The notes under the pieces were generated by a model, which saw only the letters and a program-made list of their open reading frames with translations, had not been told where the DNA came from and ran no database searches. From Candidatus Hinthialibacter antarcticus (GTDB taxonomy: Bacteria > Hinthialibacterota > Hinthialibacteria > Hinthialibacterales > Hinthialibacteraceae), in contig JAVCCE010000011.1 in assembly GCA_030765645.1 (NCBI GenBank), positions 124,001 through 188,000 on the forward strand: 64,000 nt of DNA. The letters run 5' to 3'. Shown here piece by piece: positions 51,502 through 61,508 of this stretch; the stretch's first letter is position 1; each line of letters starts with the position of its first letter. The translations under genes and the position numbers were made by a program.

Positions 51502-53325
51502 TTAGTGAATGGTGTGAGACAAGACTTCTTCCATGGTGGTGATGCCCTGGATGATCTTCTCCCAGCCGTCTTCACGCAGAGTACGCAAACCGTCTTTACG
51601 CGCTTGCTGGAAGATAACGGAACTGGCGGCGCGTTCGAGCACGAGTTCTTTGACTTCTTCACTCAAGATCAGAAGTTCATAAGCGCCCACCCGGCCCTTA
51701 TACCCCGTGTAGTTACATTCCGCGCAGCCTTTGCCGTGGAAGAAGGTGATATTTTCTACTTCTTCGGGGTTAAAGCCCATTTCGCGAATTAATGCGTGGT
51801 CAGGTTTATACGGTTCTTTGCATTCGCCGCAGATGGTACGCATTAAACGCTGGGCGACGACGCCCGCCACCGCAGAGGTAATCAAGAAGGGTTCAACGCC
51901 CATATCAATCAGACGCGTTAGAGTTCCCGGCGCGTCATTGGTGTGCATGGTTGAGAGAACCAAGTGGCCCGTGAGCGACGATTCGATCGCCATACCAGCG
52001 GTTTCAAAGTCACGGATTTCACCCACCATGATGACATCAGGATCCTGACGAAGAATGGCGCGTAGACAGCGCGCAAACGTCAAACCGACCGATGCGTTAA
52101 TGTTGACCTGTACGATGCCGTCCATCTGATATTCAACCGGGTTCTCGGTGGTAATCATTTTTGACATTGGACTAAAAATACGGTTCAGCGCCGAATACAG
52201 CGTCGTCGTCTTGCCGCAACCCGTTGGCCCCGTAACCAAAACGATTCCATTCGGGCGCTTAATCATTTTGTCAAATGTTTCCAGCGTATCGGGCAGCATT
52301 CCCAACTGTTCGATGCCCATATTGAGCACCTGGCTGTCGAGAATACGCATAACGATGCTTTCTCCATTAACAGTGGGCAGCGAACTGACGCGAAGTTCGA
52401 TGTTGCGGTCGGCCATGGTCAGTTTCACGCGCCCATCTTGAGGGAGACGGCGTTCAGCGATATTCAGACCAGACATAATCTTGAAACGCGAGATAATCGC
52501 CGTCGTCAAATGCCCGGGCGGCGGCACCGTTTCATGCAAAATGCCGTCAACGCGATAACGAATACGAAGCGAGTTTTCAAACGGTTCGATGTGGAGATCT
52601 GACGCGCGCTCTTTGATCGCTTGGAGCAAGATCAAGTTGACCAGCTTAACAATCGGCGCTTCGTTTACGATCTTTTCCAGATCGCCAAAACTTTCGTCTT
52701 TTAAATCTAATTCAACGTCATCGGTATCGAGTTGGCTGAGGACATCGTCCACCGACTCCGTACCAGTTCCATAAAATTCTTCGATGGCTGATTCGATGTC
52801 ATCCGCTGACGCGATCACGCCGCGCAGGTCCCGGTTGAGCCACATACGCAAGTCATCAATGGTGCGTACGTTTAGCGGATCAGAAATGGCGACCGTCAAG
52901 ACATTGGTCTCTTCATCCAGTTCGACGGGAAACACCTTATACTGACGGGCCAGATCAGGCGGGACTTGCTTGATGATTTCATCATTGAGAGTGTAATTGT
53001 TGATCTTGACCAGTTCCATGCCGACTTGTTGCGCAAGCACGGCGAGAAGATCATCTTCGGAAGCGTAGCGGGTTTCTTGTTCGGAGGCGTGCGACACTTC
53101 TTCCAACACGGCGTCACGGACCGCCTGCCCCGCTTCTTCGCCAGCCAGAGCGTTGCCGCCGGATTGGTCGCCAACGGCAGCGGCGCCTTCCGACTCGACC
53201 ACATGAGCAACCGCGTCTGGCATGAGTTCATCTGTCGCTAGCGCTGGCTCTTCGACGGATGGATTTTGCTCTTCGGCGTCAACTGGCGCCGGTTCTTGTT
53301 TTTTCTTTTTACCCAGTCCAAGCAT
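51502..53325 (-). CDS. PilB/GspE-type assembly ATPase (copy 2)
   Basis: 607 aa. An acidic disordered start is followed by a T2SSE_N/MshEN-like domain (about 90-190: LAQQVGMELVKIN..KQVPPDLARQYKVFPV) and the ATPase: VNLILLQAIKERASDLHIEP, Walker A GPTGCGKTTTL, Walker B region MVGEIRDFETA, His box LSTMHTNDAPGT, and the zinc tetra-Cys CGECKEPY...CAECNYTGYKG. Powers pilus or pseudopilus assembly at the inner membrane. ATG 53325 follows GAAGGA; the 7-residue longer start is less likely. It lies 36 bp after pilT. Confidence 0.95.
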   Translation of the reverse strand: MLGLGKKKKQEPAPVDAEEQNPSVEEPALATDELMPDAVAHVVESEGAAAVGDQSGGNALAGEEAGQAVRDAVLEEVSHASEQETRYASEDDLLAVLAQQVGMELVKINNYTLNDEIIKQVPPDLARQYKVFPVELDEETNVLTVAISDPLNVRTIDDLRMWLNRDLRGVIASADDIESAIEEFYGTGTESVDDVLSQLDTDDVELDLKDESFGDLEKIVNEAPIVKLVNLILLQAIKERASDLHIEPFENSLRIRYRVDGILHETVPPPGHLTTAIISRFKIMSGLNIAERRLPQDGRVKLTMADRNIELRVSSLPTVNGESIVMRILDSQVLNMGIEQLGMLPDTLETFDKMIKRPNGIVLVTGPTGCGKTTTLYSALNRIFSPMSKMITTENPVEYQMDGIVQVNINASVGLTFARCLRAILRQDPDVIMVGEIRDFETAGMAIESSLTGHLVLSTMHTNDAPGTLTRLIDMGVEPFLITSAVAGVVAQRLMRTICGECKEPYKPDHALIREMGFNPEEVENITFFHGKGCAECNYTGYKGRVGAYELLILSEEVKELVLERAASSVIFQQARKDGLRTLREDGWEKIIQGITTMEEVLSHTIH

Positions 53326-53360
53326 AACCTTTTCCTTCGCAGGCAATCGGGTTGTTCAAT

Positions 53361-54455
53361 TTATGAGAACAAAATTTTCTTGCGCATTTCGTCAGGTTCT
53401 TGCGAACGTTCGATGGCGTCTTCCGCCGAAATGGTTCCTTCAGAATAAAGTCTACTCAAAAATGCATCCAGCGTCGTCATTCCCAACTTACCGCCCGTTT
53501 GAATCATCGAAGTGATACGGTTGGTTTTGGCTTCGCGGATAAGGTTGGCGATACCGGCTGTCATAACCATAAACTCATACGCCGCCACACGCCCGCGTCC
53601 GCTCGCGCGCCCTAACAACTGTTGGGCGATGCAAGCAATCAGCGTAACCGACAACTGCATACGAATCTGTTCCTGCTGATTGGTGGGGAACGCGTCAACG
53701 ATACGGTTGACGGTTGCCGCCGCGCTGTTGGTGTGAAGGGTCGCGAACACCAAGTGACCGGTTTCCGCCGCCGTGATCGCCGCCGACATCGTTTCCGTAT
53801 CGCGCATTTCACCGACGAGAATAACATCGGGGTCCTGCCGCAACGCCGAGCGAAGACCGTCAGCAAATGAAATCAAGTCAACGTGCAGTTCGCGGTGAGT
53901 CACGATAGATTGACGGTGCGGGTGAAAATATTCGATCGGGTCTTCAATGGTAATGATGTGGGTGTCACGGTTACGGTTAATATAATCGAGCATGGTCGCG
54001 AGCGTGGTCGTCTTGCCAGACCCCGTCGGCCCGACAATCAACACCAGACCGCGCGGACGGTGAAGAAGTTCGCGCACTTGCGACGGCAAGCCCAAATCTT
54101 CAAAGGTCAGGATACGTGACGGGATCAACCGCATGACCATGCCGTAGTTGCCCATAGTACGAAAAATCGACACACGGAACCGCGCCAGATTTTGAAAGGC
54201 GTAGCCATAATCAGCGCTGCCAATTTCCGCGATGGATTCACGGTGCATGTCAGGGGAGATGCTCGACATCAAATATTCGGTGTCATTGGCGGTAAGCGGT
54301 TCGTTTCCTAAATCTTCAAGGCGACCGTCAATGCGGATCACCGGAGGACGTCCAACACGAAGGTGGAGGTCTGAAGCATCGCGCTCAACGACGATCTTCA
54401 ATAAGTCTTCCATCTGGATGCGTTTAGAATTATCAGTAGCCACAGCAGCAGACAC
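53361..54455 (-). CDS. pilT: Type IV pilus retraction ATPase PilT
   Basis: 364 aa. PAS-like N-terminal domain (VERDASDLHLRVGRPPVIRIDG), Walker A GPTGSGKTTTLATMLDYIN, Asp box (IEDPIEYFH), Walker B ILVGEMRDTETM, His box FATLHTNSAAATVNRIVD and the C-terminal AGIANLIREAKTNRI. Lacks the zinc Cys set of PilB, as expected for retraction motors. Drives pilus depolymerisation and twitching motility. It lies between two PilB-like genes on the same strand. Confidence 0.96.
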   Translation of the reverse strand: MSAAVATDNSKRIQMEDLLKIVVERDASDLHLRVGRPPVIRIDGRLEDLGNEPLTANDTEYLMSSISPDMHRESIAEIGSADYGYAFQNLARFRVSIFRTMGNYGMVMRLIPSRILTFEDLGLPSQVRELLHRPRGLVLIVGPTGSGKTTTLATMLDYINRNRDTHIITIEDPIEYFHPHRQSIVTHRELHVDLISFADGLRSALRQDPDVILVGEMRDTETMSAAITAAETGHLVFATLHTNSAAATVNRIVDAFPTNQQEQIRMQLSVTLIACIAQQLLGRASGRGRVAAYEFMVMTAGIANLIREAKTNRITSMIQTGGKLGMTTLDAFLSRLYSEGTISAEDAIERSQEPDEMRKKILFS

Positions 54456-54498
54456 TCCTATCTATTTTATACAAGTCGTATTCCGTTCGGGTTTACGC

Positions 54499-56226
54499 CT
54501 AATCGTCAGCGGCGGTGATGCGGGCCACTTCGACCATGGTGGTCATGCCGCGCAACACTTTTTGCCAACCATCTTCACGCAATGTGCGCATTCCTTGTTT
54601 TCTGCCCATTTTACGAATTTCGTCCGTGCTGGCGTTATTCATAACCAAGTCGCGGATTTCATCCGAATTCTCTAAAATTTCGTGGATCGCGGTACGGCCT
54701 TTGTAGCCGGTATAGTTGCAGGTTTCACAGCCTTTACCGCGTACAAATGTGTGTCCTTGATATTCATCGGGATCAAAGCCGAGGTCTTTAATGACCAGCG
54801 GGTCGGCCTCGTAGGGCTCTTTGCATTCTTTGCAGGTCGTACGAACGAGACGCTGTGCAATAATCGCCTGGATAGCCGAAGAAACCAAGAAGGGCTTGAT
54901 GCCCATTTCAACCAAACGCGTGTTGGCGCCAGGAGCGTCATTGGTGTGAAGCGTTGAAAAGACCAAGTGACCGGTCATCGCGGCGCTGATGGCGATTTCA
55001 GCGGTTTCGAGATCGCGAATTTCACCGACGAGAATAACATTGGGCGCCTGGCGCAAGATTGAGCGCAAGGCCAGCGAGAATGTAAGCCCAATTTCGTCGT
55101 TCACCTGCACCTGGTTGATGCCTTCAATCTGGTATTCAACCGGGTTCTCGACCGTAACGATCTTAGTATCGACGTTGTTAATAACATTCAAGGCGGAATA
55201 CAGCGTCGTCGTCTTGCCCGACCCTGTCGGCCCCGTCATCAGAATAATGCCGTGCGGACGCCGAATCATTTGCTTAAACCGCGCGACCGTATCTTCTAGA
55301 AACCCGATCTGTTCCAAACCAAGCAAGACGCCTGACTGTTCAAGCAAACGGGTAACGATGCTCTCGCCGTGCAACGCCGGCAGCGAAGAGACGCGGAAGT
55401 CAAAGTGACGGCCCAATAACATTTTTTGAATACGGCCATCTTGCGGGACCCGCTTTTCGGAAAGGTCCATACCGCTCATCAATTTGAGACGGGACAAGAT
55501 CGGCCCTTGCAACTTCTTGCTGGGAGACTGAATCTCATGCAACACGCCGTCAATGCGAAAGCGGATGATGAATTTGTTTTCAAACGGTTCAAAGTGAATA
55601 TCCGAGGCGCGCAAGCGAACGGCTTCTTCAAACACCAAGTCAACCAGGCGAATAATCGGCCCTTCATCGTCGCCGCTGATATCTGAGTCTAACAGATCGC
55701 TAAGAGATTTCCCCTCAGCAGCGCCGCCGCCGCCCTCTTCGCTGATCTCGTTCAGCATCTCTTCGACCATCTGGTTGTCGCCTTTGTAATAGCGCTCAAT
55801 GGCCATACGGACATCGTCTTCGCGGGCAATCACCCATTCGATTTTGCGCCCGGGAAAGCGAAAGCCCAGGGTATCATGGGCGTCGAGATCAAAAGGGTCT
55901 GAGACAGCGATTTTGAGAGTCTCATCGTCAGCGTCAACGACAATCGCATTGAACCGCCGCGATAATTTTTCGGGGAGAAAATTCACCACTTCAGTTTTCA
56001 GGCGCACTTTGCGGAGATGAAAAATCTCCATATTGGCCTGTTGCGCCAACGCTTCCAGCATGTCTTCTGCGCCAACTTCGACCGTCGCGAAATCAACGTC
56101 CTGCAATCGCTGGGCGCTTTCTCCCTCGACGTCATATTTTGACGAGGATGCGCTTGGCTGGTCTTCCATGTCTTCAAGTTGAGCGTCGTCGCTTTCAATG
56201 GGCGGCGCGTCTTTTGGGTCGGCCAT
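54499..56226 (-). CDS. PilB/GspE-type assembly ATPase (copy 1)
   Basis: 575 aa. N-terminal T2SSE_N-like domain (about 50-150: LAQQANMEIFHLRKVRLKTEV..LPEKLSRRFNAIVV), then ATPase with ASDIHFEPFENKF, Walker A GPTGSGKTTTLYSAL, Walker B ILVGEIRDLETA, His box FSTLHTNDAPGANTRL and the zinc Cys set CKECKEPY..CETCNYTGYKG. Similar to copy 2 over the whole length but clearly diverged, so it is an old paralogue or has a different partner (pilus versus type II secretion). Followed by pilT after 43 bp. Confidence 0.95.
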   Translation of the reverse strand: MADPKDAPPIESDDAQLEDMEDQPSASSSKYDVEGESAQRLQDVDFATVEVGAEDMLEALAQQANMEIFHLRKVRLKTEVVNFLPEKLSRRFNAIVVDADDETLKIAVSDPFDLDAHDTLGFRFPGRKIEWVIAREDDVRMAIERYYKGDNQMVEEMLNEISEEGGGGAAEGKSLSDLLDSDISGDDEGPIIRLVDLVFEEAVRLRASDIHFEPFENKFIIRFRIDGVLHEIQSPSKKLQGPILSRLKLMSGMDLSEKRVPQDGRIQKMLLGRHFDFRVSSLPALHGESIVTRLLEQSGVLLGLEQIGFLEDTVARFKQMIRRPHGIILMTGPTGSGKTTTLYSALNVINNVDTKIVTVENPVEYQIEGINQVQVNDEIGLTFSLALRSILRQAPNVILVGEIRDLETAEIAISAAMTGHLVFSTLHTNDAPGANTRLVEMGIKPFLVSSAIQAIIAQRLVRTTCKECKEPYEADPLVIKDLGFDPDEYQGHTFVRGKGCETCNYTGYKGRTAIHEILENSDEIRDLVMNNASTDEIRKMGRKQGMRTLREDGWQKVLRGMTTMVEVARITAADD

Positions 56227-56374
56227 TATTCATCACCTATAACTTGGTAAGCGGTAAAAGAGATTGGACTGTACAGATCACAAACCAAAAATCCAACGAG
56301 GAACAACAATAAAGATTCCTTCATCCCGCTATCGCTAGTATATCGTCCGTTCAAAACAAGCGTCAAGGAACGTT

Positions 56375-58993
56375 CTACCCCGTTTCCTGCTCAATCCAGC
56401 CTTGGACGCGTTGAATCGCTTCCTGTAGCCCGGGCTGGTCCGAATCTAACTGCGAACTCATTTGCAATAATTTATATGATTGTGAGTACAACCCCCGGTC
56501 GCCAAACAAGACGCCCAGTGCGCGATACGCGGGCGCCAGTCTCGCATCTAACGCAATCGCTTCCCGCAATTGCGCTTCCGCCTCATTGGGGCGATTGAGC
56601 CGCGCCAGGGCGATACCGTAATTCATAGCGATATAGGGATTACTTGGCAACGTAGAACGCGCCGTACCGAGCGACTCAGCCGCTGCGCTCCAATCGTCTT
56701 TTTGCATCTTGATTAATCCGTCCAAGAAATGGCGTTCTCCCGTCGAAGGCGCAATCGAATTCAACCGTCGATAGTAGGATTCAGCAGTCTGCAAGTCGCC
56801 TTTATGCAGAGCAGCGGCGCCCCGGTTGTAGAACAACGTCACGTTTTGGCCATCCTGCTCAATTGCGCTTTCAAGCAAGGCCGCCGCCTCATCCGTACGA
56901 CTTGCATAGAGCAGCGCCGCCGCCTGATTGTTGGTGATATCGACCCGCTCCGGCGCTGCGCGATGCGCGCGGTTCAACATTTGGGCCGCGTCGTCATACC
57001 GCCGCCGATCAATATATAAGTCCGCGAGGTTAACCAACGCAGGCAGAAACTGCGGATATTTTTCCAGCAGAGAAACATACGACGAAACCGACGCCTCATT
57101 ACGGAACGAGCGTTGATAAAACAGCGCGAGGTTGTATAACGCCTCGGGCAGCGCATCGGGATCATTTGACGCTTCTTGCAGGCGGTCTAAATCTTGTATG
57201 CTGGGCGAATCTGCGCTGGGCAAGATGAAGTTCACCTCAGCGAACCGCTTGCCCCATTCGGTAGAGCGCTCAAGTTGCTCCCAAATTTTTCGGGCGGCGG
57301 CCAAATCGCCTGATTTCAAATCAAGCAGCGCTTTTGCGTTTTGCAGTTCATCTTTGCGTTCCGGCAACAGCGAGTCGGTGCGATTATCCAGGTAGTCGTA
57401 TGCGGATTTCGCGGCGTCCACCATGTCCAGACGATAGGCCGCGTGCGCAAAGCCAAAGCGGGCGCGCAATAATTCGGGATCTTTGTCAATGATGGTTTGA
57501 AACGCCTGCAGCGCATCATTAAATTGAAAGACGCGCAAAAGCATCTCACCACGCAGTAGCGTCAACGTGGCTTGGTTTTCTTCATCCACTGGCGTACGTT
57601 CCAGCAACAACACAGCGCTTTGGGTATCGCCCGCCTGAAATCGCTCCAACGCCTGGACGCGCAAAATCGCCGCAAACGCGGGATGGTCATTGCTTAATTG
57701 GTCGATCACCGAACGCGCATCGCCGCGCCGTTCGTTGGCAAGCAAACTCATCGCAAAGTTGATCTGCGCCGGGAAAAACGCGTCATCAATTTGCAACGCG
57801 GCGCTGAAGTATTCCGGCGCCAAAAAGCGCTGTGGCGCTTCTAACGCCAGACAGCCCAGATTGTAATACGCCCATAAATTGTCGGGGTCTTGTTCGACGG
57901 CGTTTTGGTATGAATCATAGGCGCGCTGATAGTCGCCGCTGTTCCAAAGCCGGTGGCCCCGTTCTAAAAGCGCTTCTGGAATAAACGGTCGGTCGGCGAT
58001 AATTTCGTTTAAGAGCGCGTCCGCCTCGTCCCAACGGTTGAGCCGCGCATAGATTGAGTACAAAAACATGCCGACGCTGGGCCGCGGATTAAGTTGCCAG
58101 GCTTCTTTCATTTGGCGCAAGGCGGTGGTGTTTTCTTGACGCGCCAAACTGATCTTGGCTGCATCCACCAACGCCGAGGCTTTCATTTCGCCTCCGCCGT
58201 TAATGATTTCGGTTAACTGGGTTTGTGCATCGCGAATCCGCCCCTGCCGATAAAGCGACTGGGCGAGATAATAATTGGTTTCGTCTTGCGAACCGCCATA
58301 CGTCAACGCCTTACGAAACGCCTCTTCTGCCTCGACGTAGTTCCCCGCCGACAACAGCGCCCGTCCCAACATCAAGTACGGTTCTGACCAGTACGGTTCG
58401 AGTTCGACGGCTTTGCGGGCTTCTTCAACCGCGCCGGGGACATTGCTCTCAATCAGTTTCATTTCAGCGGACGCCAATCGCGCTTCCGCCATGTTGGGAG
58501 AGTTTGCTAAAGCATCGGCAATATAAGATTGCGCGTCGGCGAGTTCTTTATCTTTGTATCCCTCGCTGCGGGCAAGATATACCGAGGCTAGCCCCGCATT
58601 CGCGTCTTGCGTCTGCCCAAGCGCTTCCAAACGGCCAAAGCGGTCTTGCGCCTGCAAGAGAGAGCCTTGTTTTAAAAGAATCCACCCTGAAAGCGCTACG
58701 GCGCGTTTGTCTTCGTCGCCAAAACGCAGATGGGGTTCCAACACCTGTTGGGCTTCATCAAATCGACGCAAGCGATACAGCGCTTCCGCGCGAAGAACGC
58801 GAGCGTCAACGGTGCCGTATTCACCCTGGGTTTTGGGTTCTAAATAGTCGATCACTCCTACGTAATCGCCTTGGTTAAATAGCGTTTGAGCGTACGAAAC
58901 CTGGGAATAGCGGTAAGTCTGGAAGGTGACGATCCCAATCAAACTTCCGACGACGACAATTACGGCAAGAATAATCCAATTGGATTTTGACAT
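56375..58993 (-). CDS. Large TPR-repeat protein with N-terminal membrane anchor
   Basis: 872 aa. One N-terminal TM helix (NWIILAVIVVVGSLIGIVTF) and then over 20 tetratricopeptide-type repeats to the C-terminus (for example GNYVEAEEAFRKALTYGG, GDYQRAYDSYQNAVEQDP, GDLQTAESYYRRLNSIAP). It probably faces the periplasm and serves as a scaffold, perhaps for pilus or envelope assembly, as suggested by its place in front of the pilus ATPase genes (149 bp away). No catalytic motif seen. Confidence 0.85.
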   Translation of the reverse strand: MSKSNWIILAVIVVVGSLIGIVTFQTYRYSQVSYAQTLFNQGDYVGVIDYLEPKTQGEYGTVDARVLRAEALYRLRRFDEAQQVLEPHLRFGDEDKRAVALSGWILLKQGSLLQAQDRFGRLEALGQTQDANAGLASVYLARSEGYKDKELADAQSYIADALANSPNMAEARLASAEMKLIESNVPGAVEEARKAVELEPYWSEPYLMLGRALLSAGNYVEAEEAFRKALTYGGSQDETNYYLAQSLYRQGRIRDAQTQLTEIINGGGEMKASALVDAAKISLARQENTTALRQMKEAWQLNPRPSVGMFLYSIYARLNRWDEADALLNEIIADRPFIPEALLERGHRLWNSGDYQRAYDSYQNAVEQDPDNLWAYYNLGCLALEAPQRFLAPEYFSAALQIDDAFFPAQINFAMSLLANERRGDARSVIDQLSNDHPAFAAILRVQALERFQAGDTQSAVLLLERTPVDEENQATLTLLRGEMLLRVFQFNDALQAFQTIIDKDPELLRARFGFAHAAYRLDMVDAAKSAYDYLDNRTDSLLPERKDELQNAKALLDLKSGDLAAARKIWEQLERSTEWGKRFAEVNFILPSADSPSIQDLDRLQEASNDPDALPEALYNLALFYQRSFRNEASVSSYVSLLEKYPQFLPALVNLADLYIDRRRYDDAAQMLNRAHRAAPERVDITNNQAAALLYASRTDEAAALLESAIEQDGQNVTLFYNRGAAALHKGDLQTAESYYRRLNSIAPSTGERHFLDGLIKMQKDDWSAAAESLGTARSTLPSNPYIAMNYGIALARLNRPNEAEAQLREAIALDARLAPAYRALGVLFGDRGLYSQSYKLLQMSSQLDSDQPGLQEAIQRVQGWIEQETG

Positions 58994-59068
58994 TCGGGCG
59001 TTTTCGCTCCCTCAGAGATTCGGAGTATAAAGTATCCTAAATCAATGGGTTTGTCTAACGGAAATTGG

Positions 59069-61360
59069 TCATTCTTCGTCCGACGCTTGAGTTGGCACCC
59101 GGAAAACAACGATTCCTTCGGATAAGTCATCCGGCTTTTCGTCATATCGAAAAACTTCTTCCAAGAGACCGCCGTGCAATAATCCCTCTAACGCAGCGAC
59201 ATTGGGCGACTCGGCCTCCGCAACGCTCAAGCGCTGCACAAATTCCTGAATCCAGAAGTTATATTCATACGGATAATGCAGCCGGGCGTATTCTTTGCTG
59301 ATAAATTCCCGCAGCAACGGCAGGCCCTTCTCACGCGGCAGTCGGAACAAGCGGTAATATGGCAAGTACATCTGATTGTATTGATTGATGTTACCATAAT
59401 TCAGCGCGAGATATTCAATGCCTTCCGCTTGCAGTCGTTTTAATAACGCATCGGCGCCGTTCGCCTGCCATGACCAGGAAATCAAAACGTCTGTATCGAA
59501 CCAATCCGCCCATACATAGTCATTTTTGCAATAAAACGGCTCCTGAATTCCATGTAAGAGTACGCGGGTTTGAGGTTCAGCGTTCTGTTCGAGAAAATGA
59601 AACGCCTGGTTCTGATGGCGGGTTTCGTCGCTGATTTCGAGCAAATAGGTTTCTTGATCGACCTGGCCCCCGGTGAGCATCCACGGCATATACGAGCCGG
59701 GGATCAGCGTCAAACCATGCGTCGTCATCAAATTATAGAAGACGGCAACAACAATAAACCAGCGCAAGGAGCGCGTACGCTCCAGCATATCTGACCAAAT
59801 GACGCCCAGCAGCGGCGCCGCAGTCACGAGACACGGCAAGAGAAAGCGAAGGTCGCGGTAGGTCGCGCCCCAAAACACAAACAGCAGAACCGACATCCCG
59901 CCCAGAAACGGCATTCCCGCCCGCCATGACCGGCAAAAGATCGCCAAAAGCGCTCCAGCCAGCCACAAGACGCCCGTCGGCATGTCGCCAAAATTTTCGA
60001 TGCGGTAGACGTCGCTCGAATAAAGCGTGGCGCGAAACGGCAGCGTGATAAAGTCCGTCACTTTTTCGATCACAGATGATTGGCGCACCGCGTTGAGGCT
60101 GCCCTTCATTCCTGCGTGATACGAAAAGAATTCCTGATTGAAGGCCGTCCACTCATGCGTCGGGAACACCGAACCCCCAAACGGAAACACGGGATTGCTA
60201 AATAAGACGATATTTTTGATATACCACGGCGAGGCAATCAGCAACGCCAACACAATCGCCGTCGTCGCGATGGGAAACCGCTGTAAAAACGTGAGTTTCG
60301 GCGCACGGCCCGGCCACAACAGCGCAAGCCCCAAAAACGCAACCGTCGCCAGCGCGGTATATTTGCAGCCAAGCAACAATCCGCCGACAACACCGAGCAA
60401 TATCGCCCAGCGCCAAGCGTTGGAGCGCTCACCGTTCACAAATGCGCTGCGCACCGCCATCGCGCACTGGATCGCGAATAGCGTATAGGCCGACAAAGCA
60501 AACTCGATAAACGCCCACGACGCAAAAATAGGGACAAACGGCGTCGATGCAATTAATAAAGCCGCGATAACGCCGGCTCGCCGTCCGCCCCAGTGATTGG
60601 CCATTTTCGCAGCCTGAAGCAGGGTAATGATAAAAAACAAAAAGTGAATCAACTTCGGCCCGGCAATTGACCCGAACTCGAGTGGGATCAAGAACAAATA
60701 TTCAATCAAAAACGGAAAATTCGAGAAAGACAAAGTATCTAGCGCGACAAAACCGCCGTGACGCAAATACAACTCAGGGACGGTCAAATGATATCGAAGC
60801 GCGTCGGATTGGGTCGGCGGCAGCAACGACGACCAGAAAGCGATCCAAACCGCAAACCCAATCGCCAGCCCCGGCCAAAAATACGCGCGGGCTGTTTCTA
60901 CTATGCTGCCCTGCTGCTTACACCACCCAAGTTGTTCCCGCAGCCACACAACCACTCCAGGCGTTGCGATGAGAAGCAGCGCAATACCCGGGACGAATAT
61001 CGACAGGGCGCTTAAATGTTGCAAAAAGACCAGCGACATCAACCAAACAGCAATCGCCCCCAAACCTAACAATAAACTCGCAGCCGATTTTGAGATAAAA
61101 TCAGGAAAAGGAGAAAAAAAATTGAGAAAAAGATTTCCAACACCAAGTGCGCTGTAAACAATGGCGCCGAATATGGTTAAGTCATACCAAGCACGAAAAA
61201 AATTGAGTGGGTTTAAAGAGATAATTATATAATACGAATTGAAAAGGATTGCGTCATATCGTATCGCATTGTAGCATATATATATGAGCAATAGCGAAAC
61301 ACAAATCAACCAAGAAAGAAGACTACTTTTCGCACTTTGAATTACGTTCATTGCACTCAT
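59069..61360 (-). CDS. Multi-pass membrane protein, GT-C glycosyltransferase-like
   Basis: 763 aa with about fourteen TM helices and a C-terminal soluble domain of about 200 residues. The first extracytoplasmic loop has LLPPTQSDALRYHLTVPELYL with an Asp typical of GT-C enzymes. The repeated pattern IAALLIASTPFVPIFASWAFIEF and the HHHHH-less membrane core resemble DUF2029/ArnT-like families. Donor and acceptor unknown. Possible starts are ATG 61360 and 61351, both with weak ribosome sites. It is divergent from the RsbU-like gene 149 bp away. Confidence 0.75.
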   Translation of the reverse strand: MSAMNVIQSAKSSLLSWLICVSLLLIYICYNAIRYDAILFNSYYIIISLNPLNFFRAWYDLTIFGAIVYSALGVGNLFLNFFSPFPDFISKSAASLLLGLGAIAVWLMSLVFLQHLSALSIFVPGIALLLIATPGVVVWLREQLGWCKQQGSIVETARAYFWPGLAIGFAVWIAFWSSLLPPTQSDALRYHLTVPELYLRHGGFVALDTLSFSNFPFLIEYLFLIPLEFGSIAGPKLIHFLFFIITLLQAAKMANHWGGRRAGVIAALLIASTPFVPIFASWAFIEFALSAYTLFAIQCAMAVRSAFVNGERSNAWRWAILLGVVGGLLLGCKYTALATVAFLGLALLWPGRAPKLTFLQRFPIATTAIVLALLIASPWYIKNIVLFSNPVFPFGGSVFPTHEWTAFNQEFFSYHAGMKGSLNAVRQSSVIEKVTDFITLPFRATLYSSDVYRIENFGDMPTGVLWLAGALLAIFCRSWRAGMPFLGGMSVLLFVFWGATYRDLRFLLPCLVTAAPLLGVIWSDMLERTRSLRWFIVVAVFYNLMTTHGLTLIPGSYMPWMLTGGQVDQETYLLEISDETRHQNQAFHFLEQNAEPQTRVLLHGIQEPFYCKNDYVWADWFDTDVLISWSWQANGADALLKRLQAEGIEYLALNYGNINQYNQMYLPYYRLFRLPREKGLPLLREFISKEYARLHYPYEYNFWIQEFVQRLSVAEAESPNVAALEGLLHGGLLEEVFRYDEKPDDLSEGIVVFRVPTQASDEE

Positions 61361-61508
61361 TAAAACCGATTGTATTTGAAACTCGTAACGACTGTACTTG
61401 TTTATTGACGCCCTTTAAAGGCATGGTTTGGTCAAGTTGGAGCTAAGGCGATTGTTATTGAATCGGCATTTTTGCCAAGCATCTTTGATTTTTTTTTTGG
61501 AGCCCAAC

